From contig OZ316899.1 of the NCBI GenBank assembly GCA_973895155.1, positions 5,084,001 to 5,148,000 of the forward strand: a stretch of 64,000 nt of DNA. Reading direction: 5' to 3'. Shown here piece by piece: positions 11,234-22,036 of this stretch. The notes under the pieces are model-generated. The model made no database searches. It saw only the letters and a program-made list of their open reading frames with translations, and was not told the origin of the DNA. The position numbers were made by a program, and so were the translations under genes. The DNA is from Marsupella aquatica (Eukaryota > Marchantiophyta). How positions within the stretch are numbered: position 1 is the first letter of the stretch; every line of letters begins with the position of its first letter.

Positions 11234-12557
11234 AAAAGAGGCACTCATTGAGTTCACACAACCAACCGGGAGAGGAAGCCAGTCCAAACACAGATGAGGA
11301 AGCATCTCCTGAGGAAACTAGTAAGAAGAAAAAGTCAAAGAAGGTGGCAGATTTGGGGAGCTCCAAGAAAACAAAGAAGAAACGCAATTTTGTTGACTTG
11401 GATGAGGAGGCCGAATTTTATTCAAGATTAAATTCTGGTTTGGAGAGGAAAGGAATAGAGTTTATTGCATGGGAAAATAGACATATTTCCTCAAGTCAAG
11501 TTTGCTTGACTCCGCCAACTCAATTGTCAACCAAAGGAAGAAACCATCATGGGTTCGAGAGTGTGACATTTGGATGAAGAGCCTCCTGTCGAGAGGCCTT
11601 AGGGAATCTCCGATAGTTTTGGACAAAAAGTCTCTTCTGGGAACATGTTTTGATTTAGGTTTTGTCTATCTTCCTACAGGACTCCGTCCCCTCATTACTG
11701 ACAAAACGGTTCCAGAGTGGAATGTTTGGGACAAATCCCTCCCCACACATTTTTTCAATATCTCCAAACAGTATCTTGTTGATAATGGATTCCTTGCTGT
11801 TCTTCATAGTGATGATTTTAATCACACCTCAGCCGTATATAGTGCTGCTCAAGCTCGTGGTTTTTTCAAGCATGCACTGTCGTACACAATTCTGCTTCCG
11901 GCTCCTTTGTGGAAAGAGAATATTGACTTTAATGTAAGTTCACTTTTATTTTGATAGCGACCCTCGGTAGCAATCACCTTTTGGAAAAAGTTCTTCAAGA
12001 TTTGGGTTCATTTTCTAAATCGTTGTTCTATTTTCCCTCCAGGTTTTCAATCTTGTTCTCGATGTCTTCTGTAAGACGTCTTTGGACGGGATAGTTCCAA
12101 AGGATAAGAAGTTTCAGGCACTCTCTTCTTTGGAGGATCCCTCTGTGTCATCTTTGATTAGCCTCTCTATTCCCAAAGAGAGTGGATTGTTGGATATGGG
12201 TTTTGTGGGGTTGGCTCGTGTTTCTGTAGGTTTCATGCAGAAAGTCATCGAATTGTTGACAAATCCGGGGGATGTAGTTTTTGATTGGACTATGGGTGAA
12301 GGTTGGAGTTATTTGCCAGGGATTACTCCGGGAGACATGTCATTGGGCTAGAGGATTGTCCGGATTTTGGGGAATCAGCTGCGGATGCTTTGCGAGCAGT
12401 CCATGGGAGGAAAGTTCAAGTGGAAACAGTTTCAGACTTTTTGGATAAAGGGAAAAAGTATGTGGTTGACTTGGGTGATGAAGAGGAGGACCCGTATGCG
12501 ATTCTTGGTGATGATGATCTCCAGACTCCATCACCTTCAAAGGAAGATTCTCAGTAA
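11234..12557 (+). pseudogene. DNA methyltransferase-like domain (element A)
   Basis: After a lysine-rich stretch usable as a nuclear signal (KKKKSKK and KKTKKKR), the segment reads a Rossmann-like core. KVIELLTNPGDVVFDWTMGEG fits motifs X and I of N6/N4 DNA methyltransferases, with the DxxxGxG SAM-binding pattern kept. After one frame change near 12300, RHVIGLED fits the following strand with its acidic residue. The catalytic [DNS]PP[YF] motif IV should lie near FVYLPTGL and is absent. An intron at 11934-12042 carries another palindrome. Frames shift near 11485 and 12300. This is probably a SAM-binding relative without normal methylation chemistry. Confidence 0.55.
11934..12042 (+). other. 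Intron with element A palindrome
   Basis: GTAAGT to CTCCAG, 109 bp. A palindrome at 11949-11975 has the arm TTTTGATAGCGA and a diverged right arm (GGTAGCAA). Confidence 0.65.
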
Positions 12558-12662
12558 TGATCGTAAGCTTCTTCCCTAAATCTCGACCTTTAATTCCTTT
12601 TTGACTCTCTTTGCGAAATAAAAATTCACACATCTCAGTTCAGTCTTGCTTCATTTCCACAG

Positions 12663-13035
12663 AGAAGGGAGTTTGGAATGGAAGCAGGAGGAACAATTTC
12701 AACTACGTCGCAAAATTAAGGAGGCGTTTCTGGATACTCCCGAAAAGCCTTGGAACCTCCCTGAGTATATACAGAAAGGAATGAAGGATGTCGACAAGAG
12801 TCCCATAGTGACTTGGGAAATGAAGGGGCGATGATTGTTGAGGGGATCTGATAGGAAGTTTTTGAGGCATCCTCTGATTGATAATGAGGCTGTGCGTGCC
12901 TCAAGATTTGTAGATGAGGAGGCTAAGTCAACATCGACCTCTGAGAGTAGTGAAGTATCTACTAGCGAGGAAAGCACAAAGAATTCAGGTTCTGATAGTT
13001 CTGTTGATGTTCAGTCAGGATTAGATGACTATTGA
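12663..13035 (+). pseudogene. C-terminal tail of the element A methyltransferase-like gene
   Basis: This follows a probable intron ending in TTTCCACAG at 12662. The frame includes DTPEKPWNLPEYIQ and ends in an acidic, serine-rich tail (STSESSEVSTSEES). A single TGA at 12832-12834, just after CGA, interrupts it. Such tails are often disordered and phosphorylated. No domain is recognised. It ends at TGA 13033-13035, with AATAAA about 120 bp downstream. Unlike element B, no HAD-type phosphatase-like segment follows. Confidence 0.45.
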
Positions 13036-13156
13036 TTTTGTCCAAATCTTCTTGATATTTCCTCATCCTGGTGGATAAATATCACTTTAGAAAGAAGTGG
13101 TACTTTTTATGTATTTGAGAATGGAAAATTAGTTATGTATCACCTCAAGTCATCTC

Positions 13157-13162
13157 AATAAA
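13157..13162 (+). promoter_or_regulatory. Possible polyadenylation signal
   Basis: AATAAA about 120 bp after the stop of the element A plus-strand gene. Position is right, but the motif is common by chance in AT-rich DNA. Confidence 0.3.
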
Positions 13163-13213
13163 ATACTATTGGTACTATTTTGGTTCATAGGGTTTTGGAT
13201 ATGAAGAAACAAT

Positions 13214-13340
13214 TTTTGCTGGCGAGGTTCGCTAGCAACTCTCACGATGGATTGAAATTGTTGATATTAGTTTTTTTCTCCCAAATAGTGAAGTTAAATG
13301 TGAGGTTTTGCTTCGCTAGCAATGTCTGTCTCGCTATCAA
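13214..13340. repeat. Element A palindromes near the right end
   Basis: 13214-13238 is an inverted pair (TTTTGCTGGCGA with TTCGCTAGCAA). At 13313-13340 the half-site occurs twice in direct rather than inverted order (TCGCTAGCAA then TCGCTATCAA). Confidence 0.6.
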
Positions 13341-13388
13341 TATGAGTTTTTCCTATCTGCTTTCTCTTTTTTACTAACATTGTTAAAA

Positions 13389-14330
13389 GCCCCGATGTGG
13401 AGGTCCATCTCACGGCAAAACAAATTGAAGAGGCCATACACACAGACGTCAATGTGGATCAATACACAAAGGCACAAGCCTTGGTACTACTGAGACATCA
13501 CTTAGTCGATCCTCTCAAACGCCAGTATAAGATTGTATACAATCCTAGATTACTCTGGGATGCATTGAAATCGAGATTCAAGCATATCACTACAATAAAT
13601 TTGCCAAATGCTCTACAAGCTTGGGTTACTCTACGAGTATAAGATTTCAAATCAGTAGATTTATACAATAGTGAGATGTTTAGAATCTCAAATGAACTCC
13701 AAATGTGTGGAGAACCAGTCAGTGATAAACAGCAAATCGAAAAGACATTAGCCACATTTCACCCAACTAACTTGGTGATTTCAAATCAGTACAGGAACAT
13801 GGCTTTTATGACATACTTGGCGCTCATTGCTCATATGCTTTTAGCAGAGCAAAATTCCATTCTCCTTATGAATAATGCAAAGGGGAGACCTCCGGGAACA
13901 CTTCTGGTACCAACTAAAACTGAAACCAACTTAGTTACACAGGATATGACAACATAAACAAATATGACAAATACAAATGGATATACATCAAGGGGGAGAG
14001 GTTCATATCGTGGCCGAGGAATAATGAGAGGGAGAGGAAATTTCTCCCAAAGAGGTGGAAACAGTTCCAACTACAGAGGACGAGGTCGTGGAAGAATGAA
14101 CAATGCAAATCGAAGCAACTGGAAGAGTGCATGGCAGAGCAGATCATCAACAACAAAATCGGGAGCGACAACGACCTACCTCAAATTATAAACAAGAGCA
14201 TCCCATTACATGCAACAGGTGCGGAACTAAAGGGCACACCAAAAAGGTGTGCCATGCACCTAGCCACCTAGTTCTACTTTATAAGAAGAGCTTGGATGAA
14301 TCGCAATTCGAAGCACATGGGACTTATTTG
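13389..14330 (+). pseudogene. Copia gag with zinc knuckle
   Basis: The frame starts within a UBN2-type gag at DVEVHLTAKQIEEAI, then ALVLLRHHLVDPLK and LLWDALKSRFKHI, all typical of copia gag. After a stop near 13640 the same protein type continues to about 13957. An Arg/Gly-rich stretch (RGRGSYRGRG) precedes a CCHC knuckle, CNRCGTKGHTKKVCH, near 14212-14255. Gag packages the RNA. The N-terminus is missing and at least two frame breaks are present. Confidence 0.65.
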
Positions 14331-15628
14331 GAGTCACCAGAGATTATACCAGAAATACATATGTTGGATTCATCATTAAATATTGAAGATCCAGATTTTT
14401 GCATTGTCGACAGCGACACAACCCATACTATCCTTCGAGATAGTAAATATTTCCACAAAATCACCCCTTCACAAAGGAAAATAACAACTATAATGGGACC
14501 ACATCAAATAGAGGAGGGTCATGGCAAAGCCACAGTAGTTCTCCCATAAGGAACAATAATCAAAATCACATCAGCGATTTATGCCCCCAAAGCAACAAGA
14601 AACCTTCTAAGCTTTAAAGACATAAGAGCAAATAACTTACATATTCATACAGATATTCAAGACTCACGAGAAGTTCTACAAATAGTATCTCACTCATCAA
14701 AAGGCAGACTTGTTAAAGAAACTTACAGGCTTACCCTTTAGGATACTATGCAACTCGAACTCAATGCTACCATGTTCAGACTGAATCACAGAACCTCACA
14801 GAGATATGGCATAGACGATTGGGACATCTTGGAACAAGCATGTTCCACAGAATTGTCAATATCTCTAAAGGAGTATCAAAAGAAGTACATCCTAGAGCAT
14901 TCAAAGGACCATGCCTTGCCTGCTCACAGGGCAAGATGATTACTGCTCCCTCCAATTCTAAAACCAAAAATCACATACCTGCATTTCTTGAGAGACTTCA
15001 TGCAGATGTCTGCGGACCCATCAATCCTCCCAGTGGCCCATTCCGCTATTTCCTGGTCGTCATAGATGCAAGCTCCAAGTGGTCAAGGGTTTCCCTATTA
15101 TCAACCCGGAACCTCATTTTCTCAAGGATTCTGGCACACATTATACGGCTAACAGCTCAATTCCCAGAATACCCAATTCAAACCCTCGGGGCTAATGGAG
15201 CTGGAGAGTTCACATCGAAAACTTTTGATGAATTTTGCCTCATTAACGAAATTGATTCACAATACAATGTACCTTATGTACATTTCCATAATGGAATGGC
15301 CGAGACACTTATTAAACGCATACAGCAAATAGCCCGACCTTTATTAATGCAATCTTCTCTTAGTCCTACATGTTGCGTCTCTTCTTCTATACAGACCATC
15401 AGCCTTCAACAACATTACATCTCATCAGTTGGCATTTGGAAATTCTCCAGACATTTTGCACTTGAGGATATTCGGATGTCAAGTCCTTGTGCCCATCCTA
15501 GGTCCAAACGGACAAAATTAGGACTTCAGAGAAGAAAAGGCATCTACGTGGGATTCGACTCTACATCAATCATCCGTTACATGGAACCTACCACTGCAGA
15601 CATATTCAAAGCTCGATTTACCGATTGA
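14331..15628 (+). pseudogene. Copia protease and integrase
   Basis: FCIVDSDTTHTILRD near 14398-14440 is where copia protease has DSGAT; here DSDTT, so the active site is altered. The integrase region from about 14800 carries the zinc-binding part (RLGHLGTSMFHR, then CLACSQGKM) and the core with LHADVCGPI (first Asp), TLGANGAGEF (where SDNGGEF is usual, so the second Asp is lost) and NGMAETLIKR (Glu kept). Integrase would join the cDNA to host DNA. Stops and shifts at about 14549 and 14750-14820 add to the evidence that it is dead. Confidence 0.65.
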
Positions 15629-16205
15629 CATTTTTATGAAACCATCTTTCCATCGCGCTCTAACATTACCAGAGGGCAAACAGCAAACATTACCAAAAAT
15701 ATTCACCTGGCAAGCTAGTCCTGAACTCTGTCCATATCCACGCACAGATCAAGCTGAATTAGAAGTCAGAAGAATAATTCAACTTACAAAGATTATGGAA
15801 GCCATACCTAATTCATTCGCACATACAGCGAATGTTACTAAATCCCATATCCCAGCAGCAAATACCCCATCCCGGATTCAAATTGGAGCTCAGTTACCTT
15901 CTGATCAACAAATAAAACCCAAGAGAGGACGCCCTTTAAGGGCTGTTGATAAACAACTCAGACAAAGATGAAAACTACCAACATCATCTGAAATGAGACC
16001 AGAAACACATACTCACATTTCAGAATCACATCACCCAGAGATAGCCATACATTATAATACCATTGGCCACATCTTAGATAGAACCAGAGTAATACCTAAT
16101 GATCAATTTGCCTTTCATATATCATAGGATATTACTAACTTACCTAACCTGAAATCTATCAAAGAAGCACAAAACCAAGCAGTTTGGCCTAAATGGAAAA
16201 TAGCC

Positions 16206-17901
16206 ATGAACTCTGAGTTAGACTCTTTGATCTCTAGAAAAGTATTTGGTCCTATAACCATTGCTTCCATAGACCAACACCTTACAGGGTACAGAATCAT
16301 ATTTACCAAAAAGATGAATTCCCAAGGAGAAATTGTGAGATATAAAGCTCAACTCGTTGCAAAGGGATATACCCAAATCTATGGCACAGATTATGACCTA
16401 ACTTATTCACCATTCATGGATGTAACTACTTACCGCTACTTGATAGCATTTGCAATCCAACACAAACTCTTAATGCATCAACTAGATGTGGTGACCGCTT
16501 ATCTTTACGGTCAACTTGACACTGTGATCTATATGGAAGCTCCACCACAACTTATAGAACGTGTCAATTTCCATGCGAATTCAAATCATGATTCAAATAT
16601 GCATAGTAACAAACATGCATGAATTTGTCTACTTAAATAAGCTGGTACTCCACAATACCTCTAAAGCAATTTCATTCCAGGAAACTCCTGGAAGTAGAAA
16701 GACCCGGTTTGCTATTCAGGTTCTTCGTTCACTCTACGGCCTAAAACAAAGTGGATGTACCTGGTACCAACGTTTCAAAACAGAGATGATATCCATGGGA
16801 TACAAAAATTCAGAGATTGCACCTTGTCTATTCATAAAGAATCAAGGACCTGAATTCATAATAATTGCTATTTATGTAGATGACCTCAACTTGTTTGGTA
16901 CAAACAAGATGATGCAAGAATCTATACAAATGCTGAAACGCATATTCGAAATGCGGGATTTAGGAAGAACTTCTTACTGCATTGGACTTCAATTTGAACA
17001 TTTACAAATGGGCATTCTCCTACATCAAGAGACTTACACAAAGAAGGTGTTAAAACATTTCCATATGGACTCGTTAAAACCTGTGAAGTCCCCCATGGAT
17101 ATATGTACCTTGGACATACAGAAAGATATGTTCAGGAAGAGAGAAGATTTCAAACCTTTACTAGGTTCAGATATGCCATACCTTTTGGCTATCGGTGCTC
17201 TTATGTTTCTATCTAATCAAACTCGACCGAACAAACTCGACCGAACATTTGCGGTCAACTTACTTGCAAGACACAACGCACAGCCCACAATCAGACACTG
17301 GAACGGTATTAAAAGGATATTCTGTTATCTTATTGGTACATCAGACTTTGGTTTATACTTTCCTTATGATGCAGATTATAGTTTAACAGGATATGCTGAC
17401 GCTGGCTATCTATCCGATCCACAAGATGGTAAATCTCAAACTGGATATATTTTCTTGATGGGTCCTACACCAATTTCATGGCGCAGCACCAAACAGATAC
17501 TTACTACTACTTCTTCCAATCACTCCAAAATAATTGCTCTCTACAAAGCAAGTTGTGAGTGTTTATGGCTACGTAAAGTCTTAGATCATATTCTGATCAA
17601 CACAGGTAAACCAAAATTAACCAAACCTGCAATACTCTTCGAAGATAACATGCCTTGCATAACTCAAATCAAAACCGGATTCATCAAAGGCGAACATACA
17701 AAACATATTGCGCCTAAATTCTTTTTCTCACACAAACAAGGAAAAGAAATTGATGTACAATGGATTCCAGGAAGTCAGAACTTGGCAGATATCCTTACGA
17801 AGTCACTACCACCGTCCCTCCATCAATCACTAACTTATTCAATAGGAATACGCAGCATAACAAAGCTTTTGCAGGATACAAAGATTGAGGGGGAGATTTG
17901 A
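16206..17901 (+). pseudogene. Copia reverse transcriptase and RNase H
   Basis: RT motifs are present in order: VRYKAQLVAKGYTQ, LMHQLDVVTAYLYG (the usual QMDVKTAFLNG), SLYGLKQSGCTWY and AIYVDDLNLFG with the catalytic YVDD. RNase H follows with GYADAGYLSDPQ, SWRSTKQ and the C-terminal NLADILTKSLP. The second half is open for 446 codons from 16561 to 17901, one of the longest intact frames in the window. The first half ends at 16622 and overlaps it in another frame, so one frameshift separates palm and catalytic regions. Confidence 0.75.
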
Positions 17902-18686
17902 CTTCCCTGATGAACATTGCAAGAACGAACAACACTAGCCTGAAAAAACATAAGTCGATCGACTAACCCCTTGCACTCGACTTCCTCAAGAGCCACAGAC
18001 AAAACTTGATGAATCATCGAGAAGACGCACTGGCATCTCTCCGATCGACACTATCACAAAGACCCAGGGAAAATGAGTCTCCAACCATTGCGGCTCACCT
18101 CGGCATCGACAGTACTTGCGCAAAACAGAACCCGCAATTCCACTCTCATACAACCAACTTCAACAACACTTACACTCGATGGACTTCTTGCAGAACGACA
18201 CCGCAACCCAGAATACACACCTAAAAACATATACACAAAATGCAATCAGTCCAACGATACTTCTAGAATAGTAAGGAATAGACAAACGCAAATACAGATT
18301 ACTTTAGAAAGACACAACTTAATTTTAAAACTTAAAGGGATGTAGGGTGGCAATACTCTTTCCTTCCACAAAAGAAAGTAGGGAAGGTTTTAATGAGGTT
18401 GCACCCCCATCGCCTAACTTGATATACATTGATAGAAGATTGGTTGTCACATTTTTCCTAAAATAATAACACCCAAGGGGAAGTATTATACCCTAACTAT
18501 GATTGGGTATACTAACTATAGTTAGAATCCATGGTTAACTCCAACCAGAGTTACCATATATATATATTCTCTCCTTGGAATAGAAGATCATATCATTGTT
18601 GGTGTATTTGGTTTGTAACAAATTTCACTTTCTTGGGAAATAGCTTGTGATGGCCACGTGAAGAGTTTTTTGTGAACTCTAGGGGT
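17886..18686 (+). repeat. Copia polypurine tract and candidate 3' LTR
   Basis: GATTGAGGGGGAGATT at 17885-17900 is a polypurine tract directly after the pol stop. The candidate LTR begins TGACTTCCC and may end near TCA at 18686. It contains TACTCTTTCCTTCC and GGTTTTAATGAGG, a block common near the 3' end of plant copia elements and also found inverted at about 29605-29670. No second LTR copy is in the window, so the borders are uncertain. Confidence 0.45.
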
Positions 18687-20066
18687 CAATCTAGGAAAAA
18701 GAAAGTAAGAAGGAGGAAGTTGAAGGCTAACCCACTAGCTACGGATAACCTTGTAGCTCTTACTGACCAACTACAAGCTATCATAGCAGAGACTAAGCCG
18801 AAGAAGAAAGTAGTAGTCGAGGACAGCTCTGTATGGTGTGCTCTATGTTATAAGACCGGACACCATAAAGATGCCTGTCCTAAACTAAACTCTAGTCATG
18901 TCCGGCAAGTTACCAAGACCAGACAAAATCAGGGAGAAGTAGAGTACTTCCTAGGGGATGCGGCTGATAGCATTTTTGGCATCAGTAGGACGGGAGCACG
19001 GGATCTGACCAATTTCCCAACATCCCTCTGGTTGGGATTAAGAAATAACCCGGGAGAGATGTACCCACAAATCATTCAAAATCCATCTGTTGCTCCTAGG
19101 CCAAATGTACAGAGATCTGCGGCATGCTATAACTGTGGTCAACCTGGACATTTTGCTAGAGAGTGCCCAAACGCAAGGAAACAGGGTGATGGGCAACCAG
19201 CTTAGTTGTGTATGGCATGCTGTCCGGAGGGCCACATGCTGGGACAGTGCCCCACTTGGTTGGTAGGATTGGCCGCTAATAAAAAACTCTTGCCGGTCAA
19301 GGTCCTGCCATTGGGCACAACACCAGGGGGAGTTCAAATCAATCACATTGAACTAGGATGGCAGACAAATGCCGAGGCCAAATTTGGACCATCTGATGAT
19401 GAGGCTGAGGCCTTATCAACATTCTCAGAAGAAGAACTAGACCACGACTGCTACCGGGTTTCTACTCGTTCAACAAGAAGGAAGGAAAGGTGGGATGGTT
19501 TGGCCAAGAACAAGGGGAAGACCAAGGGAGAACGGGTCAACTCTTCATCAACGGAGGGAGAACGAAGGGCTCTGGGTAACTCAGGTAAGTCCTGAGCCTA
19601 CCAATGAGCCCAACCCTTCACAAGATAGTGATTTCAACCGAGACCACCCCAAGCTATTCTACCCGTCCATTACGGCTAGCGTTAAGAAACAACTGCAAGA
19701 ATTAGAGACACTAGAGAATACCAAAGCTATAGCCAAGGATGTTAAGAGGGCCAAGGGGTTGTTTTCTTTAGAAGAACCTACGACCGTGGAACCTAGCGTT
19801 CAACAACAAGCCAAAGCCAACAGAGAGAAATTGCCAAAAGAGAAGCCCGTAGTTCCCTATGACTTGGCTAAAGATGTACTAGAATCTAGAGTCTCGACAA
19901 CGGTAGGTCAGCTTTTAAGGAATAGCCCATACTTCCAAAAATAGTTAAGGAAGGCGATCCTCGGCAAACCAAGATTACCCAAGGTAGCAACCCGATCCGA
20001 CGTATTGATGATAGAAGAAGATCAGGGAGCCCCAACACTACCATTAATGATTTAGGGAGAATTATT
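18687..20066 (+). pseudogene. G1 gag C-terminus and linker to protease
   Basis: After a basic start (KKKVRRRKLK) the frame has two zinc-knuckle-like motifs: CALCYKTGHHKDAC near 18838 and the canonical CYNCGQPGHFAREC near 19125. They bind RNA during packaging. A third Cys-rich stretch follows a TAG at 19203-19205. Further frames (19206-19595, 19495-19944) are acidic linker sequence. Two more TAG codons (after YFQK, and before GELLL) precede the protease. The RNA-binding half of gag is present, but the large N-terminal domain is missing. Confidence 0.55.
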
Positions 20067-20071
20067 GCTAC
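20067..20071. other. Target-site duplication of G2, left copy (GCTAC)
   Basis: GCTAC directly before the left LTR is repeated at 38984-38988 directly after the right LTR. Removing one copy rejoins the G1 protease coding sequence. Confidence 0.9.
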
Positions 20072-22015
20072 TATAAACCAAGAAAATAATTAAGTAGAAT
20101 TAGTGGAGAAACGTCAAGCGGAAGATAATAGATCAAGTATTTAAGGGGATCAGTGGCAGATAGAGATAGCTTAGTAAGATGGATGGGAGACTAACATTAG
20201 AAGGCACGACAATTTTTGCTATTTGGAGTAGTACCGGATTAGGGTTTTGCTATGAAGGATGCGATACCAAGCTAGGAGACGGCAGAGGTTGCGCTCTGGG
20301 GGTGAAAGCAAGACAACGAAGGCAAAGGGGAGAAGAACAATCCAATGTTTTCAGTAGGGATCGAGGCACTCATTTTTGCAAGCTTGTAGGAGAGGGGAAG
20401 CCCATGTTCCAATTTATGATCCGCCTTAGGGAGGGAGACTGCCGAGTATGGAATGAAGCAGGGCAGCAGCTTTTCGGCATGAATGGTGAAACTTTCCAAC
20501 AACAGTTGACTACTCAAGAAGTTGTTGAAGAATTTTGGAGGGGAGTCATGTCATCAAAGTGGAACCTAACGTTGGGATGAGAACTCGATCAATGACAACG
20601 TCACTGCTGGAGGCTAATCGCCGCTGAACGAGTAATTGTTTTTTGGAACATTAGTGAACCAGAAGATCCATTGAATGTCTATCATGTGACATCAGAATTG
20701 AGAAGCTTAACCATTGGCAGTTCAAAAACCATGACTCCAACCACCAGTCGCTTACAGAGATGTTCAATGTAGTAGTCTCAGTGGAACAGAGTATACCAAC
20801 CGGAAACTACGGATTGCGGTTTAGTAACCGCAAAATAGCAGTTTATTAACTGCTATGCAGTTATGTTCGATTAGTAAGTTAGATAACCATTTTTGTTAAT
20901 CGGACAGTTGGAAACCGATAATTTTGCTGGAAGATAGTATTTAAGGCAGGCAAGAGCGTAGAATAGGGTGTCACTTTTGCAATACGTAATCTGATTGAAA
21001 GGCAAAGCCAGACTTTCCTTAAGATGATCAGTAGATCTGTTTAAGTGTTCCCTACTCAGATGTGAGTAGAATTTTTGATGTTGAGAAGTAAAGAAATCAT
21101 TATGATATAACCTGATGAATTGTTCGTGGATGAGTACATTGTTGAGAGAGTCTATAGAAAGAGACGGTGATTGACTACGAGAGTAAGAATTGAAAGTGAA
21201 GGGATTTAGAAATTGAGGAGAGGGAAAATTAAAGAGAAGATTGAGTAAGACAATCGGAATTATAAAGAAAGTTGAATCTGTTAAAATTATAAACCAAGGA
21301 TTAGACAAAAGTATGTTAAGACGGTCATAGTCCGACCACATGAATGAATGAGGATTAATTCACTCAGAGTGAACACGTTGAAGAGTAACACCTTACGAAA
21401 TCAATCCAACAGACAACTCATAAGCAGTGGAGTCTGGCTGAAGTGTGTGTGTTTCGAGAATGACAATCTAATTGTCATACACCTGCAGCATAACGGAGTA
21501 ATCGTTGAATTGATATTCTACTTACGAATAGCCTTTCTTGATCTACTCCATAGCATAAGTAATTGATCGAATTCCTGGTGGGAGCATCAATGAGACGATT
21601 GGATCTAATCAGATCACAATCACTGGAAGCATGAATACTAGCGACGAAGATAGGAAGAATTCCTCACTAATTAGGCTCAGGCCAATTGAACTGTGGATCT
21701 GTTCAATTGGTTCGCATCTAATTACTCGTCGGTTAAGGGAAGAGAGTATTCCAATTTATATTTTTACTTATCGTGAGTGGTTGGATTTATAGAAATTGTA
21801 TAGAGGGAAGGATTAGTATTAACTGAGTCGATTGACCCAGGAAGTGGAAAGAAGAAGTAGACATCAAAGAACATTCAGCGGAAATTACATGTTTAGAATA
21901 TGAAAACGATTTACTAGATTACCTTGTTGTTGGACGATTAATCGGTTAATACAAACGCGAATGAATAGAGAAGGGTTAAGTTGAGTTAATCGTAGGGAAG
22001 AATTAGTGTTTAACA
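20072..22015 (+). repeat. G2 5' LTR
   Basis: 1944 bp, nearly identical to 37039-38983 with scattered substitutions. It starts TATAAACC where the 3' LTR has TGTAAACC, so the usual TG end has mutated to TA. It ends GTTTAACA. The short inverted ends TGT/ACA are typical. Confidence 0.92.
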
Positions 22016-22036
22016 TTTTGGCGACCATACTGGGGA
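22016..22036 (+). promoter_or_regulatory. G2 primer-binding site
   Basis: Directly after the LTR lies TTTTGGCGACC, then CTGGGGA. This TGGCGACC...TGGGGA form is typical of tRNA-primed plant gypsy elements. I cannot say which tRNA without a search. Confidence 0.65.

Larger units (their letters stand above)
2841..13388. mobile_element. Element A: ParB/methyltransferase-type mobile element
   Basis: This is a two-gene element. The minus strand carries a MULE-like transposase (about 5620 down to 3011). The plus strand carries a ParB-like/methyltransferase-like gene (9136-13035). Copies of a 27-bp palindrome (half-site TTTTGATAGCGA) lie between the genes, inside plus-gene introns and near the right end. 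The layout matches element B at 45321-58191. The right edge is placed where recognisable copia gag begins. The left edge is placed just before a weak palindrome at about 2845. No terminal inverted repeat pair was found, so the element is probably truncated. About 2.7 kb of unrelated sequence (6370-9080) may be a nested insertion. Confidence 0.6.
13389..18686 (+). mobile_element. Ty1/copia retrotransposon, 5'-truncated
   Basis: Gag, protease, integrase, reverse transcriptase and RNase H follow in the copia order (integrase before RT). The 5' LTR and gag start are missing: recognisable gag begins abruptly at 13389-13397 against element A. A polypurine tract at 17886-17898 is followed by a candidate 3' LTR to about 18686. 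Many stops and shifts make it defective. Confidence 0.75.

Noticed and set aside
20871-21341. Minus-strand ORF of 156 codons in the G2 5' LTR, kept as 154 codons at 37837-38301 in the 3' LTR
   Set aside because: Both LTRs descend from one sequence, so preservation in both says little. No domain, skewed composition, and position in an LTR make a chance ORF more likely.
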